Shown in pieces: positions 8,940-18,061 of a DNA stretch of 64,000 nt. Source of the DNA: Dehalococcoidales bacterium (GTDB taxonomy: Bacteria; Chloroflexota; Dehalococcoidia; Dehalococcoidales; UBA5760); the NCBI GenBank assembly GCA_028716225.1, contig JAQUQE010000004.1, forward strand, positions 107,213 through 171,212, given 5' to 3'. Made by a program: the position numbers and the translations under genes. Position 1 is the first letter of the stretch; each line of letters begins with the position of its first letter. Below the pieces are notes generated by a model. That model was not told the origin of the DNA, ran no database searches, and saw only the letters and a list, made by a program, of their open reading frames with translations.

Positions 8940-9643
8940 TTTCGGAAGGCAGCCTCGTATTCCTCAATCAACCCTTCTCCGGCAAAGCTGAAGTAGGTAT
9001 TATCGCCGATTATGATATGGTCCAGTACCTTAATCTGCATAACACCCGCCGCATAGACCAGGTCCCGGGTCACTTCCCGGTCACTCTGGCTAGGTACCGG
9101 GTCTCCCGAAGGGTGGTTATGAGCAAAGATCAGTGAGACCGCGTTATGCTTTATGGCGCCTTCGATAACCTGCCGGGGAGATACAGCACTACTGTTCACC
9201 GTGCCCTGAAAAAGATCGGCGGTTTCAATAATCTGATTTCGGCTGTTCAAGTAGATAACCTTGAATACCTCCTTCTTAAGATCTCTCATTGAGTGGTAGA
9301 GGTAGTCAAAGATTTCCCGGGATGACTGATAGACCGGCCTATCAATAAGCCTCTCCTTGAGAAATTTCCTGGCTGTTTCCTGCACCAGCTTGATGCCGAG
9401 GACATTATGAGGCCCGATGCCGGCTATCTCCTCCAGTTCCTCCATAGAAGCCTCCAGAACGCCTCTTAGGGTCTTGAACCTCTCGATAGCTCCCTTAGCC
9501 TGCTGCTTGCAGTCCTTACGCGGTGAGCCCAGGGTTAACAGTAGCTCCACAATCTCGTAGTCCTGGAAACCGGTCAGGCCCCCCTGAAGAAACCTCTCCC
9601 GCAACCTTTTTCTGTGCCCCTGCGATGTATCTTTTGCCGGCAT
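8936..9643 (-). CDS. radC: RadC family JAB-domain protein
   Basis: 235 residues. N-terminal helix-hairpin-helix (LEEIAGIGPHNVLGIK) and a C-terminal JAB/MPN metalloprotease-like domain with the complete metal motif HNHPSGDPVPSQSD. Despite the name, its role in repair is not established for the family. GAGGAAA precedes the ATG. It converges with ogt. Confidence 0.94.
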   Translation of the reverse strand: MPAKDTSQGHRKRLRERFLQGGLTGFQDYEIVELLLTLGSPRKDCKQQAKGAIERFKTLRGVLEASMEELEEIAGIGPHNVLGIKLVQETARKFLKERLIDRPVYQSSREIFDYLYHSMRDLKKEVFKVIYLNSRNQIIETADLFQGTVNSSAVSPRQVIEGAIKHNAVSLIFAHNHPSGDPVPSQSDREVTRDLVYAAGVMQIKVLDHIIIGDNTYFSFAGEGLIEEYEAAFRN

Positions 9644-9715
9644 TTTTACTGTTTCCTCGTGCTACCGTGTTATCAAAGGCTTCCGAATGAGTCGGTTCTA
9701 TCCGACCGGAGATCT

Positions 9716-9940
9716 TCACCGTCCACCCGATCCGTAGCTTGGCGACGGGAAGTGTTTACGGTACATTCTACATCTTTCGTTGGCGCAGGACCAGGCTACT
9801 ATCCTGGTAAAGAAAACCATCCTCTTGGCTTTGATCGGGTACACCTCGGGGTGACCGCAGAAAGGACATAACGGCGTGCCTCTCGGCCCCCTGCCGTGTA
9901 TACGGTATTCGTCTTCTCTCTTCGGCACCTTAGCCTCCAT
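9716..9940 (-). CDS. Small zinc-ribbon protein, function unknown
   Basis: 74 residues with CPFC near residue 25 and CANERC near residue 52, flanked by basic residues. It lies 72 nt upstream of radC on the same strand and may share its transcript. No named family is recognised. Confidence 0.55.
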   Translation of the reverse strand: MEAKVPKREDEYRIHGRGPRGTPLCPFCGHPEVYPIKAKRMVFFTRIVAWSCANERCRMYRKHFPSPSYGSGGR

Positions 9941-10111
9941 CGTCCCGGCAAGACCACTGCGTTTTCCCGTTAATCATTAATCGATGCCGCAAGCAGATAG
10001 CCCCCCTTTTGTTAGTAGTATACACCACGCACCTTCGTGCTTGCCAGACTGCCTTCTCATCATCAGAGTCCGGCGATATGATATAATATTATGATTATGA
10101 CATAAGCTCGT

Positions 10112-10140
10112 TTGTACAGGCATGGTCAGCCTGTTAAGAT
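10112..10140 (+). promoter_or_regulatory. Promoter of the SHOCT-domain gene; predicted leaderless transcript
   Basis: TTGTAC (10112-10117) and TAAGAT (10135-10140) with an ideal 17-nt spacer. The ATG at 10147 lies six nt after the -10 box, at the expected transcription start. Confidence 0.6.
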
Positions 10141-10146
10141 GGAGTG

Positions 10147-10743
10147 ATGAAGCATACCCCGGAAGAAAAACAAAGGTACGTTGACCAGTTAAGGGCTTCG
10201 ATCGAGGAAGGGGAGCGGTTGGTGAAGGGCAGGGGGCAGTCAATGAGCCCCATCCTGATGGACGCCAGGGGCATTGACGGCCACCTGGTACTTCTGGAGA
10301 ACGGCATCCGTATCAAGCGTAGCGACCCGATGGTCTTTCTGACTCAAGGGATCAAGGGGGACAAGGAAATACCTTTCTCCCAGATAGCATCAATACAGAT
10401 CAGAAAGGCAGGGACCTTTGCCAACGGCTATATCCGGTTCTCTCTCATCGAGGGAGTGGCAACAGAGAGGCAAACAAACGATACCAGTCGGGAGGAGAAT
10501 ACGGTAACGTTCAAGGCTGCCCAGCAGTCAGCCTTCGAAGGCATCAAGACAGTAATCGAGGCGAAGGTGGCTGCTGCCAGAACGGCTGTTCCCAGAACGA
10601 CTGCTCCCCACCTACTCCACGGGGCGGCGCCACAGACGTTTTCTTATATCGACGAGCTGGAGAAGCTGGCATCGCTTAAGGACAGGTGTATAATTAGCGA
10701 GGAAGAGTTCGCTGCCAAGAAGCGGCAGATACTGGGGATATAG
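10147..10743 (+). CDS. SHOCT-domain protein with a PH-like domain
   Basis: 198 residues. The region around 20-140 looks like a PH-like (DUF4429-type) beta domain (AGTFANGYIRFSLIEG). A Pro/Ala-rich linker leads to a C-terminal SHOCT hairpin (LEKLASLKDRCIISEEEFAAKKRQIL). Such proteins are often membrane- or complex-associated, but no activity is known. GTG 10144 directly precedes the ATG in frame; the ATG coincides with the predicted transcription start. Confidence 0.75.
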   Translation: MKHTPEEKQRYVDQLRASIEEGERLVKGRGQSMSPILMDARGIDGHLVLLENGIRIKRSDPMVFLTQGIKGDKEIPFSQIASIQIRKAGTFANGYIRFSLIEGVATERQTNDTSREENTVTFKAAQQSAFEGIKTVIEAKVAAARTAVPRTTAPHLLHGAAPQTFSYIDELEKLASLKDRCIISEEEFAAKKRQILGI

Positions 10744-10763
10744 AAAATATACGGCTATATTTT
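10744..10763. terminator. AT hairpin between convergent genes
   Basis: AAAATATA (10744-10751), a CGGC loop and TATATTTT (10756-10763) form a perfect 8-bp stem between the ends of the SHOCT gene and dnaE. It could serve both directions, but it is weak because it is entirely A/T. Confidence 0.35.
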
Positions 10764-13700
10764 ATTTAATCACCCTGATACTATCCTCACCGACCAGTTC
10801 TGACAGACTCGTAAGAAGCTCAGGGCAACAGTCGACCTTCAGGTTTGGCAGTTTAAGGGTCTTCACATTTTCCTCATTGGTAACATTAAGCCGGACCTCA
10901 TCATTACCGGGAAACCCGCTCAGTGTGTCAACCAGTTCTTTTAAACGAGCGAGGTCCCCCGCTTTATCATCGGTTTGGGTAATACTGATTATCAGACGGC
11001 CCGTTACCGGTGCCGCCTGGGATAACGACGGCGCTTCCTCAGCCTCAGGAACATCCGACAGATCAACAGGGGCCGTCTCCGGCTGATAGTAGCGAACTGA
11101 ATCACAGTTCAGACGTATCTGATCATCTTTTTGCCTTACCTTGCCTTCAACCAGCAGCATATTCCCCTCCTGCCACAGGTCCCTGGTATCGGCATACACT
11201 CTGGGCCAGACCATAACCTCGATTCTACCGTCAAGGTCTTCCAAGACCGCGCTGGCAAAGGGCTTGCCGTCTCTGGTGAGCAGATAGCGCACCGAGCCAA
11301 CCATACCCGCCGCTACCACGTTTTGCCCTACCATACCGACATCAATCTGCCCGCATAGTGTGGCGTTGAACAAGGCCCCCTTCCTGATCAGTGCACTGAA
11401 GGGATGCTCAGAGAGATATACTCCCATAAGCTCCTTTTCCCAGGACAGCTTCTCCCTGACCGGGATGTCGTCGCCCTCCAGATCAAGGCCGGGCTTGGGA
11501 ACCGGCATCGCTTCGCCCCACAAATCAAACATGGTGGACTGCCCCGTCGACCGCAGGCGCTGTTCCCGCTGTGCCAGAGAAAGGATGCCGTTGATATTCC
11601 CGAGCAGGCTGCCGCGACTGCCCAGACGGTCCAGAGCGCCGCTTTTGATCAGGCTCTCCAGTATCCGTTTATTGATGCCGCTCAAGTCGACACGGTGACA
11701 GAGGTCATCAATAGACCTGAAATCACCGCCCCGATCACGCTCGGCAATAATCGGCTCAACCGGTCCGAGCCCCACATTTTTGATGTCACTCAAGCCGAAG
11801 CGGATGGCTGAAGTACCATCGCCAATCTTCTCTATGGAGAAGCCCGCCCGGCTACGGTTTATATCAGGAGGCAGCACGGCAATACCCAGACGGCGGCATT
11901 CAGAGACGGCACTGGCCACCTTCTCGGACTGCCCGCTGTTGGCGATAAGGAAGGCGGTGATATACTCAGCCGGGTAATTCGCTTTGAGGTAGGCGGTTTG
12001 ATAGGCAATCAGGGCGTAGCTGGTACTATGTGCCTTGTTGAAGGCATAGCCGGCGAAGGGTTCAATCAGCTTGAAGACTGTCTCGGCCAGTTCAGCAGAG
12101 AATCCTTTCTGCTCGGCCCGGGTAATGAAGTTGTGTCTCTCTTTTTTCATAACCTCAGGAATCTTCTTACCCATTGCCTTACGAAAAATATCAGCCTCGC
12201 CCAGGCTGTAGCCGGCGAATTCCCGTACGATGAAGAGCACCTGGTCCTGATAAACAATCACCCCGTAGGTCTCTTCAAGGATACTGGTCAGGGCGGGATG
12301 GGGATAGCGGATGGGTTCTATACCGTGTTTGGCTTTGATGAAGGTGGGAATATGCTCCATGGGCCCGGGGCGGTACAGTGCCACCATAGCGGAAATATCG
12401 CTGAAAGTAGTCGGCTTAAGCTCCCTGATGTAGCGACGCATGCCGCTGCCCTCCAGCTGGAAAACGCCGGCGGTCTCCCCGGAGGCGAGTAACTCAAAAG
12501 TCTTAGCGTCATCCATCGGGATATTACCCAGGTCGATATTCACGCCGCAGTTCTTACCGATAATATCCTTGGCAATACCCAGAATGGTAAGGTTGGCCAA
12601 GCCCAGAAAGTCCATTTTAAGCAGTCCGATATGGGCGATATCTCCCATACTGAACTGGGTCATCACCAGTTCCTGACCGTTACCCTTGCTTACCCGCTGT
12701 AGCGGGACGTACTTGGTGAGGGAATCCCTGGCGATTACGACGCCGGCGGCGTGAGTACTGGCATGGCGGGCGATACCCTCCACCCTGCTGGCTGAGTCAA
12801 TCAGATTACGGACTACGGCATCCGCTTTGTAGGCGCTGCTAAGCTCGGCATTTTCCGCCATGGCCCGCGCCAGAGTCATACCCGGAGCGGGCGGCACCAG
12901 TCTGGCGACCCGATCAACATCACCGTAGGACATGGCCAGCGCCCGACCCACATCCCGGATGGCTGCCCTGGCGCCCAGCGTGCCGAAGGTGATAATCTGG
13001 GCCACGTGGTCCGTTCCGTATTTCTGCGAAACATAAGCAATAACCTCGTCACGGCGCCCATCCTCGAAGTCCAGGTCTATATCCGGCATCTCCTTACGCT
13101 CTACGTTAAGAAAGCGCTCGAAGACCAGCTTGTTCTCAATGGGGTCAATCCCGGTGATGCCCAGGCAGTAAAGAACAATACTAGCCGCCGCACTGCCTCT
13201 AACCCCGAACAGAATGCTCTGTTCTTTGGCAAAGGTGATGATATCCCAGACAACCAGGAAGTAGCTGGCGAACCGGGTCTTTTCGATTACCTCCAGCTCG
13301 TAGTCAAGCTGCTGCTTTACCTCTGCAGTCGGCCTGGGATAGCGCTCGGTGAAACCCTGCCGGCAGATATCGGCCAGAAACTGGTCGGCGGTCTGTCCCG
13401 GCGGCAGCCCTACCTCAGGAAGGTGCAGCCGGTCAAACTCAAGCTCCAGGTTGCACATCAGGGCGATAAGCCCGGTGTTTTCCACCGCCTCGGGGATGTC
13501 ACGATAAAGCTCCGCCATCTCATCGGGACTCCTTAAGTAAAAGAAGTCGCCCGCCATCTTCATTCTCTTTTCATCATAGATGGAGGTGTTCCTGCCGATG
13601 CACATCAGAAGGTCATGGGTCGGCGCATCCTCACGGTTGATGTAATGGGTATCATTGGTGGCTACCAGCGGGATATCCAGCTCACGGCCCATTGCAATAA

Positions 13701-14253
13701 GGGACTGATTCACCCTCTCCAGTTCGATAATCGGGTGTCTCTGTATCTCCAGGTAGAAGTCGCCAAAGGTCTGCTTATACCACCTGGCAGCCTCTTTAGC
13801 TTTCTCAAGACAGCCTTCACTGACCAGGCGGGGAATCTCACCGGCCAGGCAAGCGGAGAGGGCGATCAGTCCCTGGTGATGCTGCTCAAGGAGTTTCTTG
13901 TCTACTCTGGGCCTGTAATAGAATCCCTCAAGGTGTGCCTTGGTGACGAGCTGTATCAGGTTCTGGTATCCCGTCCCGTCCTTAGCCAGCAGGACAAGGT
14001 GATAATAATCCTTATCCTGTACGCTGCGAGCAGAGCGTTCGCCGGGGGTTAGATAGACCTCACAGCCGATGATGGGCTTTATGCCGGCCGCTCTGGCGGT
14101 ACGGTAGAACTCAATGGCACCGTACATAACCCCGTGGTCGGTTATCGCCAGGCTTGCCATTCCCAGCTCTTTAGCCCGCTGGACCAGCTGGGGAATACGG
14201 CACATACCGTCAAGCAGGCTGTATTCGGTATGGACATGGAGATGAGTAAACAT
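10762..14253 (-). CDS. dnaE: DNA polymerase III alpha subunit (DnaE)
   Basis: 1163 residues, the replicative polymerase. N-terminal PHP domain (HLHVHTEYSLLDGM), palm with the catalytic PDIDLDFEDGRRDEV triad region, fingers, tandem HhH (VALYRPGPMEHI context) and an OB fold (VVAAGMVGSVRYLLTRDGKPFA) for single-stranded DNA. It has no DnaQ-like exonuclease insert, so this is the DnaE1 type. ATG 14253 is preceded by AAGGG at 5 nt; GTG 14259 is an in-frame alternative. A TATAAT at 14308-14303 gives a leader of about 45 nt. Confidence 0.97.
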   Translation of the reverse strand: MFTHLHVHTEYSLLDGMCRIPQLVQRAKELGMASLAITDHGVMYGAIEFYRTARAAGIKPIIGCEVYLTPGERSARSVQDKDYYHLVLLAKDGTGYQNLIQLVTKAHLEGFYYRPRVDKKLLEQHHQGLIALSACLAGEIPRLVSEGCLEKAKEAARWYKQTFGDFYLEIQRHPIIELERVNQSLIAMGRELDIPLVATNDTHYINREDAPTHDLLMCIGRNTSIYDEKRMKMAGDFFYLRSPDEMAELYRDIPEAVENTGLIALMCNLELEFDRLHLPEVGLPPGQTADQFLADICRQGFTERYPRPTAEVKQQLDYELEVIEKTRFASYFLVVWDIITFAKEQSILFGVRGSAAASIVLYCLGITGIDPIENKLVFERFLNVERKEMPDIDLDFEDGRRDEVIAYVSQKYGTDHVAQIITFGTLGARAAIRDVGRALAMSYGDVDRVARLVPPAPGMTLARAMAENAELSSAYKADAVVRNLIDSASRVEGIARHASTHAAGVVIARDSLTKYVPLQRVSKGNGQELVMTQFSMGDIAHIGLLKMDFLGLANLTILGIAKDIIGKNCGVNIDLGNIPMDDAKTFELLASGETAGVFQLEGSGMRRYIRELKPTTFSDISAMVALYRPGPMEHIPTFIKAKHGIEPIRYPHPALTSILEETYGVIVYQDQVLFIVREFAGYSLGEADIFRKAMGKKIPEVMKKERHNFITRAEQKGFSAELAETVFKLIEPFAGYAFNKAHSTSYALIAYQTAYLKANYPAEYITAFLIANSGQSEKVASAVSECRRLGIAVLPPDINRSRAGFSIEKIGDGTSAIRFGLSDIKNVGLGPVEPIIAERDRGGDFRSIDDLCHRVDLSGINKRILESLIKSGALDRLGSRGSLLGNINGILSLAQREQRLRSTGQSTMFDLWGEAMPVPKPGLDLEGDDIPVREKLSWEKELMGVYLSEHPFSALIRKGALFNATLCGQIDVGMVGQNVVAAGMVGSVRYLLTRDGKPFASAVLEDLDGRIEVMVWPRVYADTRDLWQEGNMLLVEGKVRQKDDQIRLNCDSVRYYQPETAPVDLSDVPEAEEAPSLSQAAPVTGRLIISITQTDDKAGDLARLKELVDTLSGFPGNDEVRLNVTNEENVKTLKLPNLKVDCCPELLTSLSELVGEDSIRVIK

Positions 14254-14302
14254 GAGCACCCTTCTAGCTGTGGTACCTGTTTTCTGATAGAGTTTACCTG
14301 TA

Positions 14303-14308
14303 ATTATA
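14303..14308 (-). promoter_or_regulatory. -10 box upstream of dnaE
   Basis: TATAAT on the minus strand about 50 nt before the dnaE ATG. Unlike polA, this gene has a leader with an AAGGG ribosome-binding site. Confidence 0.4.
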
Positions 14309-14395
14309 GCACAGGGGCTGGCTACCGGAGTATTCTTTGCTTTTGATTCTTAACCGTGTAAAATCTAGGTACCTGCGATTGGAGACAAAGGAAAT

Positions 14396-15091
14396 TTGAG
14401 AGTTCTCGGTAATATCGCTAAGTGGCTGTTTATCTTCAGCCTACCCGCCTTGCTGATATCGGCGGCGGTTAATTTTGAATTCAACAGTCTCTGGCTGTAT
14501 AGAAACGGCTTTGAGAAGTATAACGTAAGCAGAGCTACCGGCCTGGACAAAGCGGAGCTTGAGAAGGTAGCCAGCGGGCTGATTGGCTATTTTAACTCCG
14601 GTGACGAATATATCAGCCTGACCGTGGTCAAGAATGGGGAGCCCTTAGAGCTGTTCAACCAGCAGGAGGTGGTCCACCTTAAGGATGTCAAGGCACTGGT
14701 ACAGATGAACCGCCGTCTCCTACTGGGGATGGCGGTCTATGTCGGGCTCTACGCCGGCATCTCTCTTTTCCGGCGCGGGAAGCAGTACCGACGCCGGCTG
14801 GCGCGGTCGGTGTTTATCGGCTCAATCATCACCCTGGGGATAATAATCGTCCTGGGAGCAGGTTCAATGCTGCTCGACTTCGACGAGTTATTCACCCGGT
14901 TCCACCTCGTTGCCTTCACCAACGATCTGTGGATGCTCGACCCGGCTACAGACTACCTGATAATGCTCTTCCCGGAGGGTTTCTGGTATGACTCGGCCGT
15001 GCTCCTGGGCCAGATAACCGCCGCTGCAGCAGGTACGCTATGCGTAATAAGCAGGCTGTATTTGAAAAGGGCAAAAAAGCAGCCGGATTAA
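14396..15091 (+). CDS. TIGR01906/DUF1461 family integral membrane protein
   Basis: 231 residues with about four to five transmembrane helices. The family's most conserved segment is present near residues 165-200: FHLVAFTNDLWMLDP, then LIMLFPEGFWYD. An extracytoplasmic stretch (residues 35-105) lies between the first two helices. It starts with TTG behind AAAGGAAA; a TAAAAT box lies 30 nt further upstream. Function unknown. Confidence 0.78.
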   Translation: MRVLGNIAKWLFIFSLPALLISAAVNFEFNSLWLYRNGFEKYNVSRATGLDKAELEKVASGLIGYFNSGDEYISLTVVKNGEPLELFNQQEVVHLKDVKALVQMNRRLLLGMAVYVGLYAGISLFRRGKQYRRRLARSVFIGSIITLGIIIVLGAGSMLLDFDELFTRFHLVAFTNDLWMLDPATDYLIMLFPEGFWYDSAVLLGQITAAAAGTLCVISRLYLKRAKKQPD

Positions 15092-15164
15092 GAGTGTTGT
15101 CTCAACCGGGTTAGCTCACCACTATCCGTAGGAGTTCAACAGGAGATGCCCTACCCCTTCACGA

Positions 15165-15395
15165 TTAGTGATTACAGCTCTGACAGCTACTGGCATCACA
15201 GCCCGAACAGGAACTACCGCCAATAGAGGTGGTAACACCACCGGCATCTTTGGAGAAGGAGGCAAAGGCAGAGGGCACCCGCCCGGCACTATTCTGACAG
15301 CGAGGGCAGCAGGCCGTCTCGTCAGAATCGCTTACCTTACGGAGCAGTTCAAACTTCAACTTACAACCGGGGCAGAGATATTCATATAGCGGCAT
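15165..15395 (-). CDS. FmdB family zinc-ribbon protein
   Basis: 76 residues. MPLYEYLCPGC...CPRC is the FmdB zinc ribbon. The Gly/Ser/Cys-rich tail (SCSGCDASSCQSC) is longer than usual and may bind extra metal. ATG 15395 fits the family N-terminus better than GTG 15407. A paralogue lies at 23132-23314. FmdB was proposed as a regulator in methylotrophs, but its role is generally unknown. Confidence 0.88.
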   Translation of the reverse strand: MPLYEYLCPGCKLKFELLRKVSDSDETACCPRCQNSAGRVPSAFASFSKDAGGVTTSIGGSSCSGCDASSCQSCNH

Positions 15396-15465
15396 ACACT
15401 TACTCACCCAGGATTAGTCTAATCTTTTTCTCTTTTGTCGTCAATGACTTTATGATGCGGTTTAC

Positions 15466-15495
15466 TTGACGCTTCGGGAAGCAAAGCATTACCAT
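15466..15495 (+). promoter_or_regulatory. Candidate promoter of trxA
   Basis: TTGACG (15466-15471) and TACCAT (15490-15495), spacer 18. The transcript would have a leader of about 30 nt with AAGGAGG before the trxA ATG. Confidence 0.4.
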
Positions 15496-15529
15496 AGATT
15501 GAATAGTTCTATGATAAGGAGGCGGTATA

Positions 15530-15847
15530 ATGGTAATAGATATCTCCGACAAGAACTTTGAGAGCGAGGTGTTAAAATCAACTCTGCCGGTGCTGGTAGA
15601 TCTATGGGCGCCCTGGTGCGGTCCCTGCCGTATGGTTAGCCCTGTTATTGATAAGCTAGCGGAAAAGTATGAAGGTAAGGTCAAGTTCTGCAAGTTGAAC
15701 GTAGACGAAAACCAGCAGACGGCTGCCAAGTACAGCGTTATGTCCATCCCCACCCTGCTGTTCTTTAAGAATGGGGAGAGAGCGGATACGGTTGTCGGTG
15801 CGGTATCGGAGCAGGCCTTAAAGCCAAAGATTGACGCCCTTCTTTAG
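15530..15847 (+). CDS. trxA: Thioredoxin
   Basis: 105 residues with the classical redox centre WAPWCGPCRM near residue 28-37 and the cis-proline segment SIPTLLFFKNGE. Cytosolic disulfide reductase. A strong AAGGAGG ribosome-binding site sits before the ATG. Its stop overlaps that of the convergent histidine phosphatase. Confidence 0.96.
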   Translation: MVIDISDKNFESEVLKSTLPVLVDLWAPWCGPCRMVSPVIDKLAEKYEGKVKFCKLNVDENQQTAAKYSVMSIPTLLFFKNGERADTVVGAVSEQALKPKIDALL

Positions 15848-16464
15848 GCTGGCGGCAAGTGATCCAGGTGCGAGATACTGTTGAAGAGGTTCAGTATTGC
15901 CCCTCCGGGGCAGGTCTCCACTATGCTGAGAGAAGCCAGGCCAGGAATAAACTGGAACACGTGCCTCAACTCTATTCCCAGCAGCCGGCAGATGAGAGTG
16001 CGCAGCACTCCGCTATGAGTCACAACCAGTATGGCATCCTCTGCCTTATGCCTCTCCAGCCTCTCTATGAACTTTCCTACTCGCTTACCCAACTCGGCAA
16101 GCCCCTCGCCATCGGGAAACCTTAAGTCTGTATTTCTATCTTTCAAGTACCGGGAGCACTCAGGGTAAAGCTGGTCGATCTCTTCAAAAGTCAACCCCTC
16201 GACCTTACCGTAGTTAAACTCACGCAGTTCAGCACAGCTGGTGATATCCAGTTGATGCCTGGAGGCAATGGCCCGGGCGGTTACCAGCGCCCTCTTGAGG
16301 TCGCTGGAGTAGACAAAGTCAATCTTCTCCGGCGCCAGGCGATCACGCAGTCTCTCCGCCTGCTCCAGTCCCAGGGCACTCAGTTCGACATCGGTATGCC
16401 CCCAGAGCCGCAGGGAGCTCTTTAGCGCAGTCTCTCCGTGCCGAACCAGAAATAACGTGGACAT
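15844..16464 (-). CDS. Histidine phosphatase family protein (CobC/PhoE-like)
   Basis: 206 residues. LVRHGET at the N-terminus carries the phosphorylated His; Arg, Glu and second His fit SSDLKRALVTA, REFNYGKVEG and VVTHSGVLR. CobC-type alpha-ribazole phosphatase is one option, since the organism uses cobalamin (methylmalonyl-CoA mutase at 52-55 kb), but no cobalamin genes are adjacent. AAGGGGAG precedes the ATG. Confidence 0.88.
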   Translation of the reverse strand: MSTLFLVRHGETALKSSLRLWGHTDVELSALGLEQAERLRDRLAPEKIDFVYSSDLKRALVTARAIASRHQLDITSCAELREFNYGKVEGLTFEEIDQLYPECSRYLKDRNTDLRFPDGEGLAELGKRVGKFIERLERHKAEDAILVVTHSGVLRTLICRLLGIELRHVFQFIPGLASLSIVETCPGGAILNLFNSISHLDHLPPA

Positions 16465-16655
16465 AACTCCCCTTCCCTCAAGCTAATCGGATCCCGAACA
16501 TAAACATTATAGCAATACTGGCTCATCGGAGCAAAGGAATAACGATTAGCCTATCTCTCAATCGGGCCTACCCGGGTTGTTTATGTCTATCCGCTTGCTC
16601 TTGGTGTATAATGAACCTGAGTATCAGGTAATAGACCCAGTCAGGTAAATGCGGT

Positions 16656-17639
16656 ATGGAAATCATAGTAATTATTATTCTTTCGGTTGCCATTGCGGTT
16701 CTACTCGGGGTCTTTCTCCGCGACCGGTCCCGGGGACGGCAGGCACTGGAGGCACAGGGTGAGGCCCTGTCCAGGGTAGTGGACGAGAAACTGGAGGGTA
16801 ACGTCAGAATCTTTGGCGATCTGCGGGAAAAATTAGGCGAACTGACACAGAGGACGAGAGACATCCAGGAGATTGGCCGGAACATCTCCAATCTACAGGA
16901 ACTGTTACGAGCGCCGAAGTTCAGGGGCTGCTTTGGTGAGCTGCTGCTGGAGAGGTTATTAGCCGATGTTCTGCCCCAGGGTGCTTACTCTATCCAGCAT
17001 AGATTTCTCGACGGGAGGACGGTGGATGCCGTGGTCAGGATCGGGCGCAATCTGATCCCGGTCGATTCGAAATTCCCCCTGGAAGATTTTGAGCGTATGG
17101 TCAGGGTGGAGACCGATGAAGAGAGAAAGGCCTTACGCCAGCAGTTCATCTACACCATCAGGAAACACGTCGATAACGTGAGCAAATATATACTTCCCGA
17201 CGAAGGCACCTTCGACTTTGCCCTGATGTATATACCAGCCGAGAATGTCTATTATGAAGCGGTAATTCGCGGAACACAATCTGCTAAATGGAGCGACATA
17301 TATTCATACTCTCTCAAGAAACGGGTGGTACCGGTATCGCCGAATAGTTTCTATGCCTACCTGCAGGTTATCGTCCTCGGGCTAAAGGGACTCCGCTTTG
17401 AGACGGCAGCACATGATATTCTGGGGTATATCGGCCGTCTGCAGAGTGACCTCAAGGACTTCGAGCAGGACTACGAGGTGATCGGGGGACATATCCACCA
17501 CGCCGCCAGCAAGTACGATGCCGCCAGCAGAAAGCTGAACAGGTTCGAGGATAAGCTACGTCTAGCTGTGGAAAATCCGGCCGAAGAATTGCCCGGAGCA
17601 TCCGTAGACAGGAGCGTTGATGAGGCAGGAGGACAATGA
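16656..17639 (+). CDS. rmuC: RmuC family DNA recombination protein
   Basis: 327 residues, at the short end for the family. An N-terminal membrane helix (residues 2-22) is followed by a coiled coil, then the nuclease-like RmuC domain with RGCFGELLLERLLADVLP, VDSKFPLEDFERM and FALMYIPAENVYYEA. RmuC limits recombination at inverted repeats in E. coli. Its TGA overlaps the ATG of a 41-residue ORF, suggesting coupling. Confidence 0.92.
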   Translation: MEIIVIIILSVAIAVLLGVFLRDRSRGRQALEAQGEALSRVVDEKLEGNVRIFGDLREKLGELTQRTRDIQEIGRNISNLQELLRAPKFRGCFGELLLERLLADVLPQGAYSIQHRFLDGRTVDAVVRIGRNLIPVDSKFPLEDFERMVRVETDEERKALRQQFIYTIRKHVDNVSKYILPDEGTFDFALMYIPAENVYYEAVIRGTQSAKWSDIYSYSLKKRVVPVSPNSFYAYLQVIVLGLKGLRFETAAHDILGYIGRLQSDLKDFEQDYEVIGGHIHHAASKYDAASRKLNRFEDKLRLAVENPAEELPGASVDRSVDEAGGQ

Positions 17640-17761
17640 ATCGGACAAAGGGCTTTGTTAATCTCAACAAATTCAAGTCGGGCCGGGCCATCAAAAAGTC
17701 CGACAAGACGTTATATAGTAAGAAGATGGGAACAGCTAAACAGAGGGGAGTGAAGGATTAA
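17636..17761 (+). CDS. 41-residue basic microprotein coupled to rmuC
   Basis: The ATG overlaps the rmuC stop (ATGA), a typical coupling signal. The product is Lys/Arg-rich (about 14 of 41) with segments such as KGFVNLNKFKSGRAIKKSDK. It could bind nucleic acid. It is too short to identify, and chance cannot be excluded, but its stop is only 1 nt from the next small ORF. Confidence 0.4.
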   Translation: MNRTKGFVNLNKFKSGRAIKKSDKTLYSKKMGTAKQRGVKD

Positions 17762-17762
17762 T

Positions 17763-17861
17763 ATGGATAAGGGACGTCGCCGTAACCTATTTATCTTGCT
17801 GGGGATTGCCATCGCGGCACTTAGCATTGGACTGGTCTTTTTCTTTACCAAACCAGGTTAA
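17763..17861 (+). CDS. 32-residue single-pass membrane microprotein (paralogue of 48544-48642)
   Basis: A basic N-terminus (MDKGRRR) precedes one membrane helix containing ILLGIAIAALS, then GLVFFFTKPG. A second 32-codon ORF at 48544 has the same length, basic start and identical 11-residue core. Two equal-length paralogues in one window argue that this is a real gene. GAGGGGAG in the preceding ORF can act as ribosome-binding site. Topology is probably N-in. Function unknown. Confidence 0.65.
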   Translation: MDKGRRRNLFILLGIAIAALSIGLVFFFTKPG

Positions 17862-18061
17862 AACTGCCGGTATTATTGGCCCTGTAATTCGGTACACTCT
17901 TATCCATCGCCGGTCAACCCGGCTATTTTGTATGGTATGGCTGCTTGTTGCGCAGGTCAATCACGGCAGAGTCCCCGGGACGGAACCCAGTCTCATCTGT
18001 TGACGCCTCTTCCTGCCGATGTTACACTTTACTTGCTCTAAGTGAGGAGTAAGTAAATCCC
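17862..18061. other. 200-nt intergenic region without a recognised feature
   Basis: Between the microprotein and nadK. It contains GC-rich segments able to pair locally (around 17985-17999). No tRNA, SRP RNA, RNase P or riboswitch signature was recognised. GAGGAG near 18045 is the nadK ribosome-binding site. Confidence 0.5.

Noticed and set aside
17862..18061. Possible structured RNA (SRP RNA or riboswitch) before nadK
   Set aside because: No GGAAGG/AGCA SRP signature, no riboswitch core and no complete stem set could be found by eye.
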